64,000 nt of DNA. Origin: Labrenzia sp. DG1229 (GTDB lineage Bacteria; Pseudomonadota; Alphaproteobacteria; Rhizobiales; Stappiaceae). Shown piece by piece: positions 8,936 through 18,042 of the stretch. The notes beneath the pieces are model-generated. The model was not told the origin of the DNA, made no database searches, and saw only the letters and a list, made by a program, of their open reading frames with translations. The stretch covers positions 32,440 through 96,439 of the forward strand of contig NZ_KI928927.1 in NCBI RefSeq assembly GCF_000521215.1. The letters run 5' to 3'. Numbering within the stretch: the first letter of the stretch is position 1; each line of letters opens with the position of its first letter. Both the position numbers and the translations under genes were made by a program.

Positions 8936-9145
8936 TTAGAGCCGGTTGGCATCCTGGTGTGCAGCAACGGCCGCGGCGATTTTCCGGTCTGTTTTATATT
9001 GGCTGAGGGCATAGACCGACCAAAGAGCCGCAGGAATCCACCCGATCAAGGTGATTTGCAAAAACAAGCAAATAATGCCGGCGAACGGCCGACCGATTGT
9101 GAAGAACTGCAGCCAGGGCAATAGGATCGCGAGAAGCAGACGCAT
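8936..9145 (-). CDS. YqaE/Pmp3-family membrane protein
   Basis: 69 residues with two hydrophobic helices. It starts MRLLLAILLPWLQFFTIGRP and continues FAGIICLFLQITLIGWIPAALWSVYAL, the usual pattern of the small Pmp3/UPF0057 proteins linked to membrane potential and stress. It begins 9 bases after the virB11 stop on the same strand, so it is probably the last gene of the secretion operon. A place after virB11 invites a structural role, but nothing in the sequence shows one. Confidence 0.8.
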   Translation of the reverse strand: MRLLLAILLPWLQFFTIGRPFAGIICLFLQITLIGWIPAALWSVYALSQYKTDRKIAAAVAAHQDANRL

Positions 9146-9154
9146 TGGAATTCC

Positions 9155-10144
9155 TTATTGTTTCGAGAGTTGAGGCATATGAATTTCGAGCACGCCCCGC
9201 TTTCCGTTTCGGCGGCCGACCTGGATAATCATGTCAATCGTCGCGCTGGCGTATTCGATGACATCGTGTCTGGTGAGAGGCACGCCGGTTTGCATCACCA
9301 TCAATGCCATGCGTTCCAGCGCCAGGGCAGGACTATCCGCATGGATGGTGGAAATGGAGCCTGGATGACCAGTGTTGATTGCCTCGAGGAAATTATAGGC
9401 TTCAGCGCCACGAATCTCACCCAGGATCAGACGATCCGGACGCATGCGTAGGGACGATTCGAGCAGTCTCGCGGCTGTCCGGTTGCTGTCGGCAACCCTT
9501 TCCGCGACCAGCGAGACTTTGTTCGTGTTCTCCGGCCGCAGCTCAACAGCGTCCTCGATGGTAATGATGCGTTCGGCCGGATGCGTCAGAGAGAGCAAGG
9601 CTCGCGCGACCGTCGTTTTTCCGGATGACGTGCCGCCTGAGATCAGGATGTTGAGCTTGTTTTCGATCGCTTCTTTCAGGAGCTCTGGCAATCTTCCTTC
9701 TGAGGCTAATTCAAGAAGATGCGCCTGTTCGTCGTGACGCTGCTTGTTCACATCGATGGGCTTGCCAGCCACAAAACCTATCTGGTCAACGCAGAGCACG
9801 CGGCTCACAAATTTCCGGATCGAAATGCTCACACCGGCTTCGATGGCTGGAGGGATGACCACCTGCACACGCACATCGTGCCCGAACAAGTGAACTCGGC
9901 CGGACACGATCGGCTGTGCTTCTCCGAGGGTGTTCTTGGTCTCTCCTGCGAGATTATAGCCAATGGCACGGATATCCTCGTCACTCAGAGCAAAGTCCGT
10001 GGTGGCCTCCATATAGGTTGAGCCGGAATATTCCACGAATATCAACCCGTCTGGATTGATGACAATCTCGTTGACATCTTCTGCCGTCAGAAGCCCCTTC
10101 AACGCCTTCAGATTGCTTTCAACATAGGAGGCAACGGCATCCAT
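9155..10144 (-). CDS. virB11: Type IV secretion ATPase VirB11
   Basis: 329 residues. Hexameric traffic ATPase at the inner membrane that switches the VirB channel between assembly and transport. Walker A GGTSSGKTT lies at about residue 170; the Asp box ITIEDAVEL, Walker B LILGEIRG and His box STIHADSP follow. Length and motif order are normal. Its ATG overlaps the virB10 stop, indicating coupled translation. Confidence 0.95.
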   Translation of the reverse strand: MDAVASYVESNLKALKGLLTAEDVNEIVINPDGLIFVEYSGSTYMEATTDFALSDEDIRAIGYNLAGETKNTLGEAQPIVSGRVHLFGHDVRVQVVIPPAIEAGVSISIRKFVSRVLCVDQIGFVAGKPIDVNKQRHDEQAHLLELASEGRLPELLKEAIENKLNILISGGTSSGKTTVARALLSLTHPAERIITIEDAVELRPENTNKVSLVAERVADSNRTAARLLESSLRMRPDRLILGEIRGAEAYNFLEAINTGHPGSISTIHADSPALALERMALMVMQTGVPLTRHDVIEYASATIDMIIQVGRRNGKRGVLEIHMPQLSKQ

Positions 10145-11523
10145 CAGAAGACGAGATCCTGATTGACAAACACCTTGACCTCATAGCCCTGCGGCAGCCG
10201 AATGATCGGAGGCAGACTGAGATATTCCTCGAGAACACTTTCAGTCTGATCGCCGAAGTCCTCGCTGACATCCGATGCAAGCGTTGTTGCTGCATCGCTC
10301 GATTCATCTCCGTCTGTGGCGACGGCGGCAATGAAGGTCGGGATCGCCGCGATGGTCGTGATGAGAGCCGCAGTTCCAAAGCGCTGCACAAAGCGTGAAT
10401 CGACGTTGCCCTCAACACCACCGCGGCCAAGCCGGTCAACACCCGTTGCGGCCAAAGAGATTGACCTTCCTTCAGGCGTGATGGCGCGGGTCCAAGCGAT
10501 CAAGACGCGCTTCTGGGCAATCGAAATGTCGCTGTTGTAAGTGCCAATCAACCGGGTGCCGGCCGGCATGAGGATTTCCATGCCGTCATATGAATAAACC
10601 GGCGAGGATACGACAGCCCGCATCGACCCAGGCAGCTCGGTGTTTACGGCCGTCTCCAGAACGGCGGTGATGATCGTTCCCTGGACGATCATTCGAGACA
10701 AATCACCGAGGTCGCGCGCTTTGGCGGTTTTAACCTCGGCATTTGCACTCTGACTTAGAAACCGCTCGTTCGATGACATGTCCTGAATCCCGGCGCCGCT
10801 CTCGCTGGCTCCGGATGTGGATCCTTCTTCAGACTCGTCATAAATGTTGCCATCGCTCAAACGACGTTCTTGCAGTTCAGCCTCACGAGCTGCCCTGCGC
10901 TCTTCCAGTTCTTTGAGCCGCCGAAGACGTTCCTCTTCATCAAGATCCGGACCAGTGGGAGTTGCGGGCACCGGGGCTCTCAAGCCAGCAAGTTTTGCCT
11001 CCATTTCAGCGCGCAACAGGGCCTCGCGGCTTTCAGCGGCTTGGCGATCGCGCTGTGATTGTTCTCGCAGGGCCGCTTGTAATTCTTCGGGAGAAATACC
11101 GGCGTTCGAGTTGACGACTGGAGCGGGCCTTTGCAAAAGAGCCTCGATTTGCGCTTGCAAGGCTTCGATCTGTTTTTCCAGCTCGGCAGACTTGTCCGGA
11201 GCTGGCGGGATCTCCGGTTCACTACGTTCCACCGGTCGAATGATGATTTCCGGTTCCTTGCGCTGGTTCGTGTCCAGACCTTGGCGCGGTCGCAAATTCG
11301 TGTTCAGGCCTGAGTTGTCGGTCTGAGATGTCTTTTGGATTGTCTCGCTTTCAGATGTCGAGAGACCCAGAATTTTTCCTAGTTCTTGCGGAAAAAGCAG
11401 GATCGCCGCCCCGATCGCAATGACAATAAAAAAGAGGACCATGAGGATGGGGCTCCTTGAGGAGCTGCCCCCTTCCATCCGTTGTCGCCGTGCGGTGAGC
11501 TTGTCTTCGGTGTCATCGCTCAT
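10144..11523 (-). CDS. virB10: Type IV secretion protein VirB10
   Basis: 459 residues. Energy-sensing channel subunit spanning both membranes. A short cytoplasmic N-terminus precedes a single membrane helix (PILMVLFFIVIAIGAAILLF, about 25-44). A long periplasmic linker rich in Pro, Gln, Glu and Arg with coiled-coil character (about 85-220) follows. The C-terminal TrbI-type beta-barrel domain includes IVQGTIITAVLETAVNTELPG and LMPAGTRLIGTYNS. Three bases separate it from virB9. Confidence 0.95.
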   Translation of the reverse strand: MSDDTEDKLTARRQRMEGGSSSRSPILMVLFFIVIAIGAAILLFPQELGKILGLSTSESETIQKTSQTDNSGLNTNLRPRQGLDTNQRKEPEIIIRPVERSEPEIPPAPDKSAELEKQIEALQAQIEALLQRPAPVVNSNAGISPEELQAALREQSQRDRQAAESREALLRAEMEAKLAGLRAPVPATPTGPDLDEEERLRRLKELEERRAAREAELQERRLSDGNIYDESEEGSTSGASESGAGIQDMSSNERFLSQSANAEVKTAKARDLGDLSRMIVQGTIITAVLETAVNTELPGSMRAVVSSPVYSYDGMEILMPAGTRLIGTYNSDISIAQKRVLIAWTRAITPEGRSISLAATGVDRLGRGGVEGNVDSRFVQRFGTAALITTIAAIPTFIAAVATDGDESSDAATTLASDVSEDFGDQTESVLEEYLSLPPIIRLPQGYEVKVFVNQDLVF

Positions 11524-11526
11524 GGC

Positions 11527-12255
11527 TTAGAACCCTGCATACCGCGCCGCGGCGGCGCTCGAAGCGACACAGATGGCCTCTCCACCGATCCGGACGGTCC
11601 AGCGATCGCTCACACCATCGACAATGAGAGTGCTGCCGGCGGACCTGGAGTTGACTGTGTACTCCTGTCCGCCTTGTCCCACTTTAAAAACGCCGGGCCG
11701 GCGCCGGGCGCTGTCAAAGACGAAATAGGTTTGTTTGCCATCGTCATAAACGGACGTCGGGGCAAAGTCGGCGCTGCCTGCAACGTTATAATCGTAGTTG
11801 CGGCTGCTGAGCGAAGTGGCATCTGAAAACTGCGCGACCACCGGCGTCGGGTACTGGAATGTGGTGCGATAGTTATACCCGCCCGTTCGCCTGCCGCTTC
11901 CAGCGTGTGAGTGGAGCTCGAAGGTATAAACACGACGATCCGTGTAGATGGTCATGTTGGTGATGGCATCCGAGTTGAACGGCTTGATGGAAATCACGTC
12001 GCCGCGCTTCAGGCGGATGATTTGCCAAGACGCACTGTCGCCCACCTGAATGGACTGAACGTTTTCGCCCCGGCCAAACTGAACTGTTGAGATGAAATTG
12101 GTGTGCAGGTCCAAGCGGTAGACGGTGTATTCGTTATAGACAAACTGCTTGATCTGCGACGCAGCCGGCAATGACTGAGGAATAGATTCAGCCATAGCCG
12201 AGGTCGCAAGGGTCGCAATGCACAGTGCCGTGCCGATCGCCTTTAAAAAAGTCAT
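11527..12255 (-). CDS. virB9: Type IV secretion protein VirB9
   Basis: 242 residues with a Sec signal peptide (cleavage near AMA/ES). Outer-membrane core complex subunit that, with VirB7 and VirB10, forms the channel cap. The N-terminal domain (VYRLDLHTNFISTVQFGRGE) and C-terminal domain (TSVYDDGKQTYFVFD) match the VirB9/CagX layout. The last codons of virB8 overlap its start by four bases. Confidence 0.94.
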   Translation of the reverse strand: MTFLKAIGTALCIATLATSAMAESIPQSLPAASQIKQFVYNEYTVYRLDLHTNFISTVQFGRGENVQSIQVGDSASWQIIRLKRGDVISIKPFNSDAITNMTIYTDRRVYTFELHSHAGSGRRTGGYNYRTTFQYPTPVVAQFSDATSLSSRNYDYNVAGSADFAPTSVYDDGKQTYFVFDSARRRPGVFKVGQGGQEYTVNSRSAGSTLIVDGVSDRWTVRIGGEAICVASSAAAARYAGF

Positions 12256-12932
12256 TGTGTGCCCCTATTGGTAAGTGTTTCCGCGTCAACGCGGTAATTG
12301 GAAACCTTGAACCCGAGAGGGTTTGCCCAGACGGCCTGCAGGTTGCGTTCAACCTTTGGTTCGAAGACGAAGCGGACCGTCGCTACGAAGTCCCGTTCCA
12401 CGTCCGGCATTCCGTATTCCTCGAGCGTTTTTCGGAAGCGAACCTGGGCCTGGTTGGATTCGAGAAGCGACATGGAGACGATGGTCACCTTCAGGCGATT
12501 CCGGTCCTCGTAGAGGTTGGGCGGGTAGTCTTCGCTACCGGAATTCCAGAGAGTCCTAAGGCTTTCGGCCGCCTGGTCCTTAGATCGGGTCAACACATCG
12601 GGAATCCGGGTGGCATTGTCCGCGACATCGTAGGTTTCCCGGTCTGTGACGTAGCGGACGAGTTCGGCCTGGATGACGGCTTCTTGTTCGGACAACGACA
12701 GCGGTTCGACCCGGGCCAGGCGCTCCGCCTCGCCGGTCGTCCTGTCGACCATTACGAGATATGGCTGCACTTCCTTCAGGGGCAGAAGCATCGCGACAAA
12801 GCCGATGCAGGAGATCGCCAAAATCAGGCACAGAATGGCGACAATCGCCCAGATGTTCCTCTGCCGACGAAGCGAAAAGAAGACTTCTTCCTCGAAAGAG
12901 TAAGCGACTTCAGCGGGCGTTTTTTGAAGCAT
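12252..12932 (-). CDS. virB8: Type IV secretion protein VirB8
   Basis: 226 residues. Inner-membrane assembly factor with a cytoplasmic N-terminus, one membrane helix (WAIVAILCLILAISCIGFVAML, about 29-50) and a periplasmic NTF2-like domain including PYLVMVDRTTGEAERL and YPPNLYEDRNRLKVTIVS. The start is fixed by the family-typical N-terminus MLQKTPAEVAYSFEEEVF. This start lies 109 bases inside the 3' end of virB6. Confidence 0.93.
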   Translation of the reverse strand: MLQKTPAEVAYSFEEEVFFSLRRQRNIWAIVAILCLILAISCIGFVAMLLPLKEVQPYLVMVDRTTGEAERLARVEPLSLSEQEAVIQAELVRYVTDRETYDVADNATRIPDVLTRSKDQAAESLRTLWNSGSEDYPPNLYEDRNRLKVTIVSMSLLESNQAQVRFRKTLEEYGMPDVERDFVATVRFVFEPKVERNLQAVWANPLGFKVSNYRVDAETLTNRGTQ

Positions 12933-14041
12933 TGTCCGAGCGACCTGTTATTCAATTTTCTGGAGGGCTTTTCGGGTGTTTGACCGAGGGACTGTCCAGT
13001 GGGGCCGCGCATATATGACAAGTCGGAGTAACGCTGCCGGTCCCGGCTCATGCGTGAGGCTTGCGTGATGAATGCTGCCATCTGAGCAGACCGGCCGCCG
13101 CCCCGTTCCTGAACGCCTGCAGCAGCTTGCCTGCCGGCATCCATGCGGGCGGCTGCGCTATAGGCGACTGTGGCGGGCGATGCCGCGGCGCTGGCTGCCG
13201 TCCTCGACATCCTGATGGCATCAGCCACACCGGTTCCAACAGCAACAACGCTTCCAGCCAAGCCGGTTGCGTAGGACGGAACGTTTTTCATCATGAAGAT
13301 CGCAGCCAGGGAAACGATCACAAAACCGGCAATGTCTGAAAGTTCGGTTGCAGTTGGTGTTGTGTTCATGATTTGACGGCCGACACTAATGACAGCCCCC
13401 ATGATACCGGCCAGGACAAGCGGAATTAATGCAACACCGATTGTCGCCCGAGACCAGGATTCAAAGAGTTGGCGTGTGCCGTTAAATGCAAGCGCGCCAA
13501 TGGCCAACGGTGCAATCGATACAAAAAGCGCCAGACCGATCTTGCCGATGGCAGATATGGCGATAGCGATAAAGGCCATGATGGCCCCAAGAACCATCAG
13601 CAGGACTGCCGAAATGCTGATACCGAGCCAACCAGATTCTTCGTTCATTTGGTCGGAGTAGTTGAAAATTGACGTCACCATGTCATCCATGGCTGAGTTC
13701 AGACCGGCATTGTCGCTCACCCCTGCCCCTGCGGCTGAAAGCAAAGCTCCACCGTAGTTTTGCGGTACATCGGTGATTATGTCGTAGATGGGTTGGAATT
13801 GGGACCAACTGGTCGCGACGGCCAACACAATGATGTAGCGCACCGACCAGGTGATATAGCTGCGCATGCTGACCGTCGAAAAAGCCAGGATTGAGTTGAC
13901 CGCGATCAACGCGAGACCGACCAGTCCGGCAGCGACGAGGACAGTGTTGACCTCCGAAGATACCCCAGTAAAGACCGACTGCGCATAGCTCGCGATTGCC
14001 GAGTCGATCCTGTCGAGCGTGTCGGTAATGAAGGAGGCCAT
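12824..14041 (-). CDS. virB6: Type IV secretion protein VirB6
   Basis: 405 residues from the ATG at 14041 (MASFITDTLDRIDSAIASY), chosen because the open frame above it has no family character. Polytopic inner-membrane channel component with at least five hydrophobic segments (for example VLVAAGLVGLALIAVNSILAF and GLALFVSIAPLAIGALAF). The final ~36 residues are read in another frame of virB8 and look non-native (FKKRPLKSLTLSRKKSS). The C-terminus may therefore be extended by a small indel near 12960, or the overlap may be genuine. Confidence 0.9.
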   Translation of the reverse strand: MASFITDTLDRIDSAIASYAQSVFTGVSSEVNTVLVAAGLVGLALIAVNSILAFSTVSMRSYITWSVRYIIVLAVATSWSQFQPIYDIITDVPQNYGGALLSAAGAGVSDNAGLNSAMDDMVTSIFNYSDQMNEESGWLGISISAVLLMVLGAIMAFIAIAISAIGKIGLALFVSIAPLAIGALAFNGTRQLFESWSRATIGVALIPLVLAGIMGAVISVGRQIMNTTPTATELSDIAGFVIVSLAAIFMMKNVPSYATGLAGSVVAVGTGVADAIRMSRTAASAAASPATVAYSAAARMDAGRQAAAGVQERGGGRSAQMAAFITQASRMSRDRQRYSDLSYMRGPTGQSLGQTPEKPSRKLNNRSLGQCFKKRPLKSLTLSRKKSSFRFVGRGTSGRLSPFCA

Positions 14042-14505
14042 TAATTGACCTCCCTCAATTTCCCATTGTAGACTCCTGCTTTGACGCAAGCATTAAATGC
14101 AATGTCCCTATATCTGTTGCCTTCCGCTGAAAGGCTCAGATCTCTATTCAGCACCCAATTGTGCAAGTCTTCTTTGCTGAGAGACCCGTAGTTCTTCGGC
14201 ATCATGGCAAGGATAGCGTCATAGTCACGCCGGTCGATCAGACAACCAAACTCGGCAGGCTCACCACGTTCGTATGCTTCACAAATTCGTTTCTCTTCCT
14301 CAAACTGCCATATGCCAGTGAAGTGATTTAGCAGTTGCTCGGCCATTCCATTTTGGGCGTTCTTCTCGAGAAATGCCTTGTGCGCATCGCCACCTAAAGA
14401 CGACTGATACCCGCATCCGAATGACTTTTTTGAGCCAGCCTGGGCGGCACCGGAAACGGCGATCAACGATACCGCGATCAGTAGTGTTTTCATCATGCCG
14501 ATCAT
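14041..14505 (-). CDS. Secreted hypothetical protein in the VirB operon
   Basis: 154 residues starting MIGMMKTLLIAVSLIAVSGAAQAG, a clear Sec signal peptide with cleavage after AQA. The mature ~130 residues are hydrophilic and helical with three or four cysteines (FGCGYQS, RICEAYE, FGCLID, NACVKAG), suited to disulfides in the periplasm. Its start overlaps the virB5 stop and its stop touches the virB6 start, so it is translated as part of the operon. It sits between virB5 and virB6, where other systems may carry an entry-exclusion gene. I cannot assign it. Confidence 0.75.
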   Translation of the reverse strand: MIGMMKTLLIAVSLIAVSGAAQAGSKKSFGCGYQSSLGGDAHKAFLEKNAQNGMAEQLLNHFTGIWQFEEEKRICEAYERGEPAEFGCLIDRRDYDAILAMMPKNYGSLSKEDLHNWVLNRDLSLSAEGNRYRDIAFNACVKAGVYNGKLREVN

Positions 14506-15269
14506 TCCCCTTCTTTATCGCCAACGAGGATGAACTTCCGGCCGGCGATGACATCGCGGGCGGTCGCAGCCTGGGACATGCCAACAGCGTTGGCATTGGC
14601 AGACTGAACACGCAGAAGCTCGACAAGAAGGACCGCCACCTCGGCCTGGACGCGGGTGTTGTAGTCAATCGAGGCCTTCAGGTCCGGGGTGCTGTTGTCG
14701 ATGCCGTCAATGAGGTCCGTGACCCGCTTCGCGGCAGCATCGGCTTTGGTAAAGCCGTCTTCTGCGGTCGCAACGGCCGTAACCCCAGCCCCCGCCAGTT
14801 GTGCTGCTGCCTTGTCGATGGTGTGTTCCGACGACATGAGGGCACTCAGGTTTGTGAACCCGAAATTGTTTTTCAGCTCGTCAACCTTGGCTTTGATTGC
14901 AGTCGCTTGGCCTGCAATGTCGCCGCCGCTCATGACAGAAGACATGATGCCGTTCAGCGACTCCGCAGACTGTCTCAAATCCTTGAGTTCCTGCGAATTC
15001 AGAATGCCTGCAATCTCTTTGACGCCGGTCATCGCCGTGAGCTGCGAAATCTGTGTCGTCAACTGCTCCTGCATGTTGAGCAATTGTTCTTTCATGGTCG
15101 CGAGCTGCTTAAGCTGCTCGGCATAGTCCTTGACCTGGTTCTCGACCTGAGTGATGGCCTGGGCGATGCTGGCGGCATCGATCACGGGGATGCCGCTGGC
15201 GGACGCACTTCCGCTCATGACGACGGATACGACGCCGGCCAACAGGACTTTTCTGACTGTTCTCACCAT
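14502..15269 (-). CDS. virB5: Type IV secretion pilus-tip protein VirB5
   Basis: 255 residues. A signal peptide (MVRTVRKVLLAGVVSVVMSGSASAS) is followed by a long helical domain (ITQVENQVKDYAEQLKQLATMKEQLL) typical of VirB5/TrbJ minor pilins that sit at the pilus tip and contact recipient cells. The ATG at 15269 is preferred over the upstream TTG at 15272. It shares one base with the stop of the small lipoprotein gene (TGATG), which implies coupled translation. Confidence 0.88.
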   Translation of the reverse strand: MVRTVRKVLLAGVVSVVMSGSASASGIPVIDAASIAQAITQVENQVKDYAEQLKQLATMKEQLLNMQEQLTTQISQLTAMTGVKEIAGILNSQELKDLRQSAESLNGIMSSVMSGGDIAGQATAIKAKVDELKNNFGFTNLSALMSSEHTIDKAAAQLAGAGVTAVATAEDGFTKADAAAKRVTDLIDGIDNSTPDLKASIDYNTRVQAEVAVLLVELLRVQSANANAVGMSQAATARDVIAGRKFILVGDKEGE

Positions 15270-15403
15270 CAAGCTATTCCTTCGCTATGAGCGTTGAGGG
15301 GCCTGTAATCGCAGGCGCAGGGAGATTTGTATTCCGTGGGCATGCCGGCGCATCCCGATAAGCCCAGAGCGATCGCAACGAGCAGCAATATTGTCTTTGT
15401 CAT
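15269..15403 (-). CDS. Small lipoprotein, VirB7 candidate
   Basis: 44 codons: MTKTILLLVAIALGLSGC is a lipoprotein signal with lipobox LSGC at Cys18. A mature peptide of 27 residues with a CAC pair follows. The gene starts inside the virB4 stop (ATGA overlap) and ends inside the virB5 start (TGATG overlap), so expression is tightly coupled to both. Size and lipidation fit a VirB7-type or entry-exclusion lipoprotein, although VirB7 normally lies between virB6 and virB8. No other VirB7 candidate is visible. Confidence 0.75.
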   Translation of the reverse strand: MTKTILLLVAIALGLSGCAGMPTEYKSPCACDYRPLNAHSEGIA

Positions 15404-17760
15404 TTGTAGCCCTTCCAAAAATCGGGATCGTTACGCCACCCTGCAGGAGCTCCTTCGCCGTTGCCTCCACCCAGGACGCTCATGAGGGGGCCGAGGGGGC
15501 CAAGGTTTATATCGACGATGGAACTGGTATCGCCTGAGCGCACGAGCGCGAGGCGATGGCCGACATTCGAGCTGATGGCAAAATCAAGCTCATTGTCGGT
15601 GAGACGAAGCGGTTCAAGCTCTTCGCGAGTGCTCTTGTTCGATGGGTAAATCAGCAAGGTTGCAACACCGGACAAAATGGCACTGCCGGCAGCGCTTTCC
15701 GTGATGTGAGACGCTTGCTGGGTCAACAACACAACGGCCACGTTCTTTTTCCGCATGGTGAGCATCCAGTCCTTAAGACGGGTGCGGAAATAGTCATCGT
15801 CCAGAAGCTTCCAAGCTTCGTCCAGGACAATGAGCGTTGGCCGTTTGTCTTCGACGGTTCGCTCGATGCGCCGGAAAACGTATGAGAGCCAGGCCGTTCT
15901 TGTTTGCGGGTTGTCGAAAATCTCCGAAACATCAAACGCAGTGATGTCGTTTTCAAAGGTGAGGCTGTCCTTGCCTTCGCCATTGAACAGCCATCCAAAC
16001 TGCCCGGTCTTGTCCCATCGGCCCAGACGCTGATGAAGATCACCACCGTCATTGGTTGAGCGAAACTGCGATCTGAAATGGCTCAAGGTCTGAAGGTTTT
16101 CTTCAGCGCTGCGGTTGGCCGCACAGGCGCGGCCCAGAGCCTCGATTTGAACCGGGGTCAACTCGCCATCTTTGGGCTTGAGCAGACTTTCCAACCAGTC
16201 TGCAAGCCAGGCGCTACCCCGTTCGTCTGCCTCGGACGAAAACGGATTGAAGCCCGTGTTCGTGCCGACCTGGACGATATTGTAGCTTCCGCCCAAGGCC
16301 CGGATCGCCATTTCGAAGCCGTGGTCTTTGTCGAAAACGATCAGGCGTGCGGAAAGTCGAAGCGCTTGGGAAAGCAAAAACGCTGTCCCCAGCGTCTTGC
16401 CGGATCCGGTCCGGCCGAGGACGAGAGAATGCCCAACAACCGGTTCGCTTTCGGGCGAACCTGCCAAGTGGAAATTGAACCTGTAGGGCTCACCATTTCC
16501 CGTAGGGAGAATGGTGATCGCCTCTCCCCAATAGGATTTGTCTTTTGGCAAACCCCTGGCTGACCCGTGCAAGGCCGACAAGTGTGCGAAGTTCAACGAG
16601 CTGATGGAGGACGCTCTTGTCCGATAGCTGTAATTGCCTGGGACTTGTGCAAAATAGGCCGGGCGGGCGCTGAAGTTTTCGCGGAGGACAGAGGCGCCAG
16701 AGCCGGTCAAGATCCGGTCTACAATTGAGATGTTCTCATCGAGTTGCCGATCATTTTCCGCGTATAGCGCAACCGTGCAATGGTGCTTCCCGAAGGCAAC
16801 GCGCCCTGATGCAACGTCGTCAAGCGCCCCGTTCAGTTGCAGCTGCAACGAGACTGCCGCGTCGTCGGCGACGCTCATCTGCCGGATAACGCGCCTTATG
16901 TCTTCCTGGGCCGACACCGGATCTTGAGGTGTGAACGAGTTGGTCACACACATGTCGATGCCCAAATCCAGGAGATCCAGGATGCCGGCATAAGTTTCTG
17001 CCGGATAATCCTTCAGCGTTAGAATCGTCCCGGTTTTTGTCGTCTGCGAATGGGTTCCGAACAACGTGAAAGCATCGTTCTGGAAATGGATCGGCGTTGT
17101 TGCGACCAGGTCGTTCAATGGCACATAGCCACGACTTGGCTTTAAGGGCGCAAAATCTCCCGTTAGAACAGCCCGGAATAGCCCCAACCATTCACCACTT
17201 GAAACGGTCAACCGCCTTGGGCGGGCGGGCCGCGCGATTTCTATGAAGCTGGAAGCAATGTCGTTTAGACGCTGTGCGCGCCTGGCGATCCGCTCGGCAT
17301 TCCCTTTTTTACCGGCGCCGCGCAACCGGTCGAAAAGACCCGATATTCTCGATGGCCTGAGCGTGAGCGTAAAGACTGTCGTGCGATGACGAAGTTCGGC
17401 CGAGCGCAAATGCTCTTGCCACCGCGCATCGATCGCGCCGGCAAAGGTCTCTGTATCCGCAATCGGATTGAGTTCCGGTTTAACCTTGGAAGAGATGCGA
17501 TGAACGTAAAAGCCGACGTCGCCATATTGCTGAGCAATCAGGTTCGAGATGGACTGTGCCAGCGTATCGATGTCGGTTTCGTTCATCGTTTGCGCGGCCA
17601 AACCGTCAACCGCAAACGATGTCATGAGGTCGCCGTCTCGCAACATCATGGTTTCGTCGTTTAGGAGGGACACGAAAGGCAGATGCGCGGCAAGAGATTC
17701 CGGCTTTGTTATCGCCGGATCCAAAAGGCTGCTGACCGCAAGGGACTGGTCACGGACCAT
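15400..17760 (-). CDS. virB4: Type IV secretion ATPase VirB4
   Basis: 786 residues, full length. Largest ATPase of the system, on the cytoplasmic face of the inner membrane, powering pilus assembly and substrate transfer. Walker A GRTGSGKT at about residue 450 and Walker B LIVLDEAWKLLD at about 645 are intact, with the downstream VLLTQQASH glutamine motif. Its start overlaps virB3 by 11 bases. Confidence 0.95.
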   Translation of the reverse strand: MVRDQSLAVSSLLDPAITKPESLAAHLPFVSLLNDETMMLRDGDLMTSFAVDGLAAQTMNETDIDTLAQSISNLIAQQYGDVGFYVHRISSKVKPELNPIADTETFAGAIDARWQEHLRSAELRHRTTVFTLTLRPSRISGLFDRLRGAGKKGNAERIARRAQRLNDIASSFIEIARPARPRRLTVSSGEWLGLFRAVLTGDFAPLKPSRGYVPLNDLVATTPIHFQNDAFTLFGTHSQTTKTGTILTLKDYPAETYAGILDLLDLGIDMCVTNSFTPQDPVSAQEDIRRVIRQMSVADDAAVSLQLQLNGALDDVASGRVAFGKHHCTVALYAENDRQLDENISIVDRILTGSGASVLRENFSARPAYFAQVPGNYSYRTRASSISSLNFAHLSALHGSARGLPKDKSYWGEAITILPTGNGEPYRFNFHLAGSPESEPVVGHSLVLGRTGSGKTLGTAFLLSQALRLSARLIVFDKDHGFEMAIRALGGSYNIVQVGTNTGFNPFSSEADERGSAWLADWLESLLKPKDGELTPVQIEALGRACAANRSAEENLQTLSHFRSQFRSTNDGGDLHQRLGRWDKTGQFGWLFNGEGKDSLTFENDITAFDVSEIFDNPQTRTAWLSYVFRRIERTVEDKRPTLIVLDEAWKLLDDDYFRTRLKDWMLTMRKKNVAVVLLTQQASHITESAAGSAILSGVATLLIYPSNKSTREELEPLRLTDNELDFAISSNVGHRLALVRSGDTSSIVDINLGPLGPLMSVLGGGNGEGAPAGWRNDPDFWKGYK

Positions 17761-18025
17761 ATGTTAGCCCCTTTCCCTGTAATTGACTTTTTTTGATCGG
17801 GGTCGCGCGAATGGTCACAATCAGCACATTGAAAATATGCGGGTCGTAAGCGGCCAACAGCCTCAACGCGGCGTATCCAAGGGCAAGGCTGATCACGAGA
17901 TAGATGATTGAAAGGGTGGCAATGAAGCCACCCACAACGATGATCATGAGTGTTGCGACATAAGCCATCGGTAGCCCCATGAAACTTACGGGTCGCGTCA
18001 GACCTTTGAACAATGGCGCTCGCAT
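17750..18025 (-). CDS. virB3: Type IV secretion protein VirB3
   Basis: 91-residue inner-membrane protein. The N-terminus APLFKGLTRPVSFMGLP is the family hallmark, followed by two hydrophobic segments (YVATLMIIVVGGFIATLSIIYLVISLALGY region) and a polar tail. VirB3 works with VirB4 in pilus assembly, and the 3' end overlaps virB4. Confidence 0.92.
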   Translation of the reverse strand: MRAPLFKGLTRPVSFMGLPMAYVATLMIIVVGGFIATLSIIYLVISLALGYAALRLLAAYDPHIFNVLIVTIRATPIKKSQLQGKGLTYGP

Positions 18026-18042
18026 AACCGGAGGCTAAGTCC

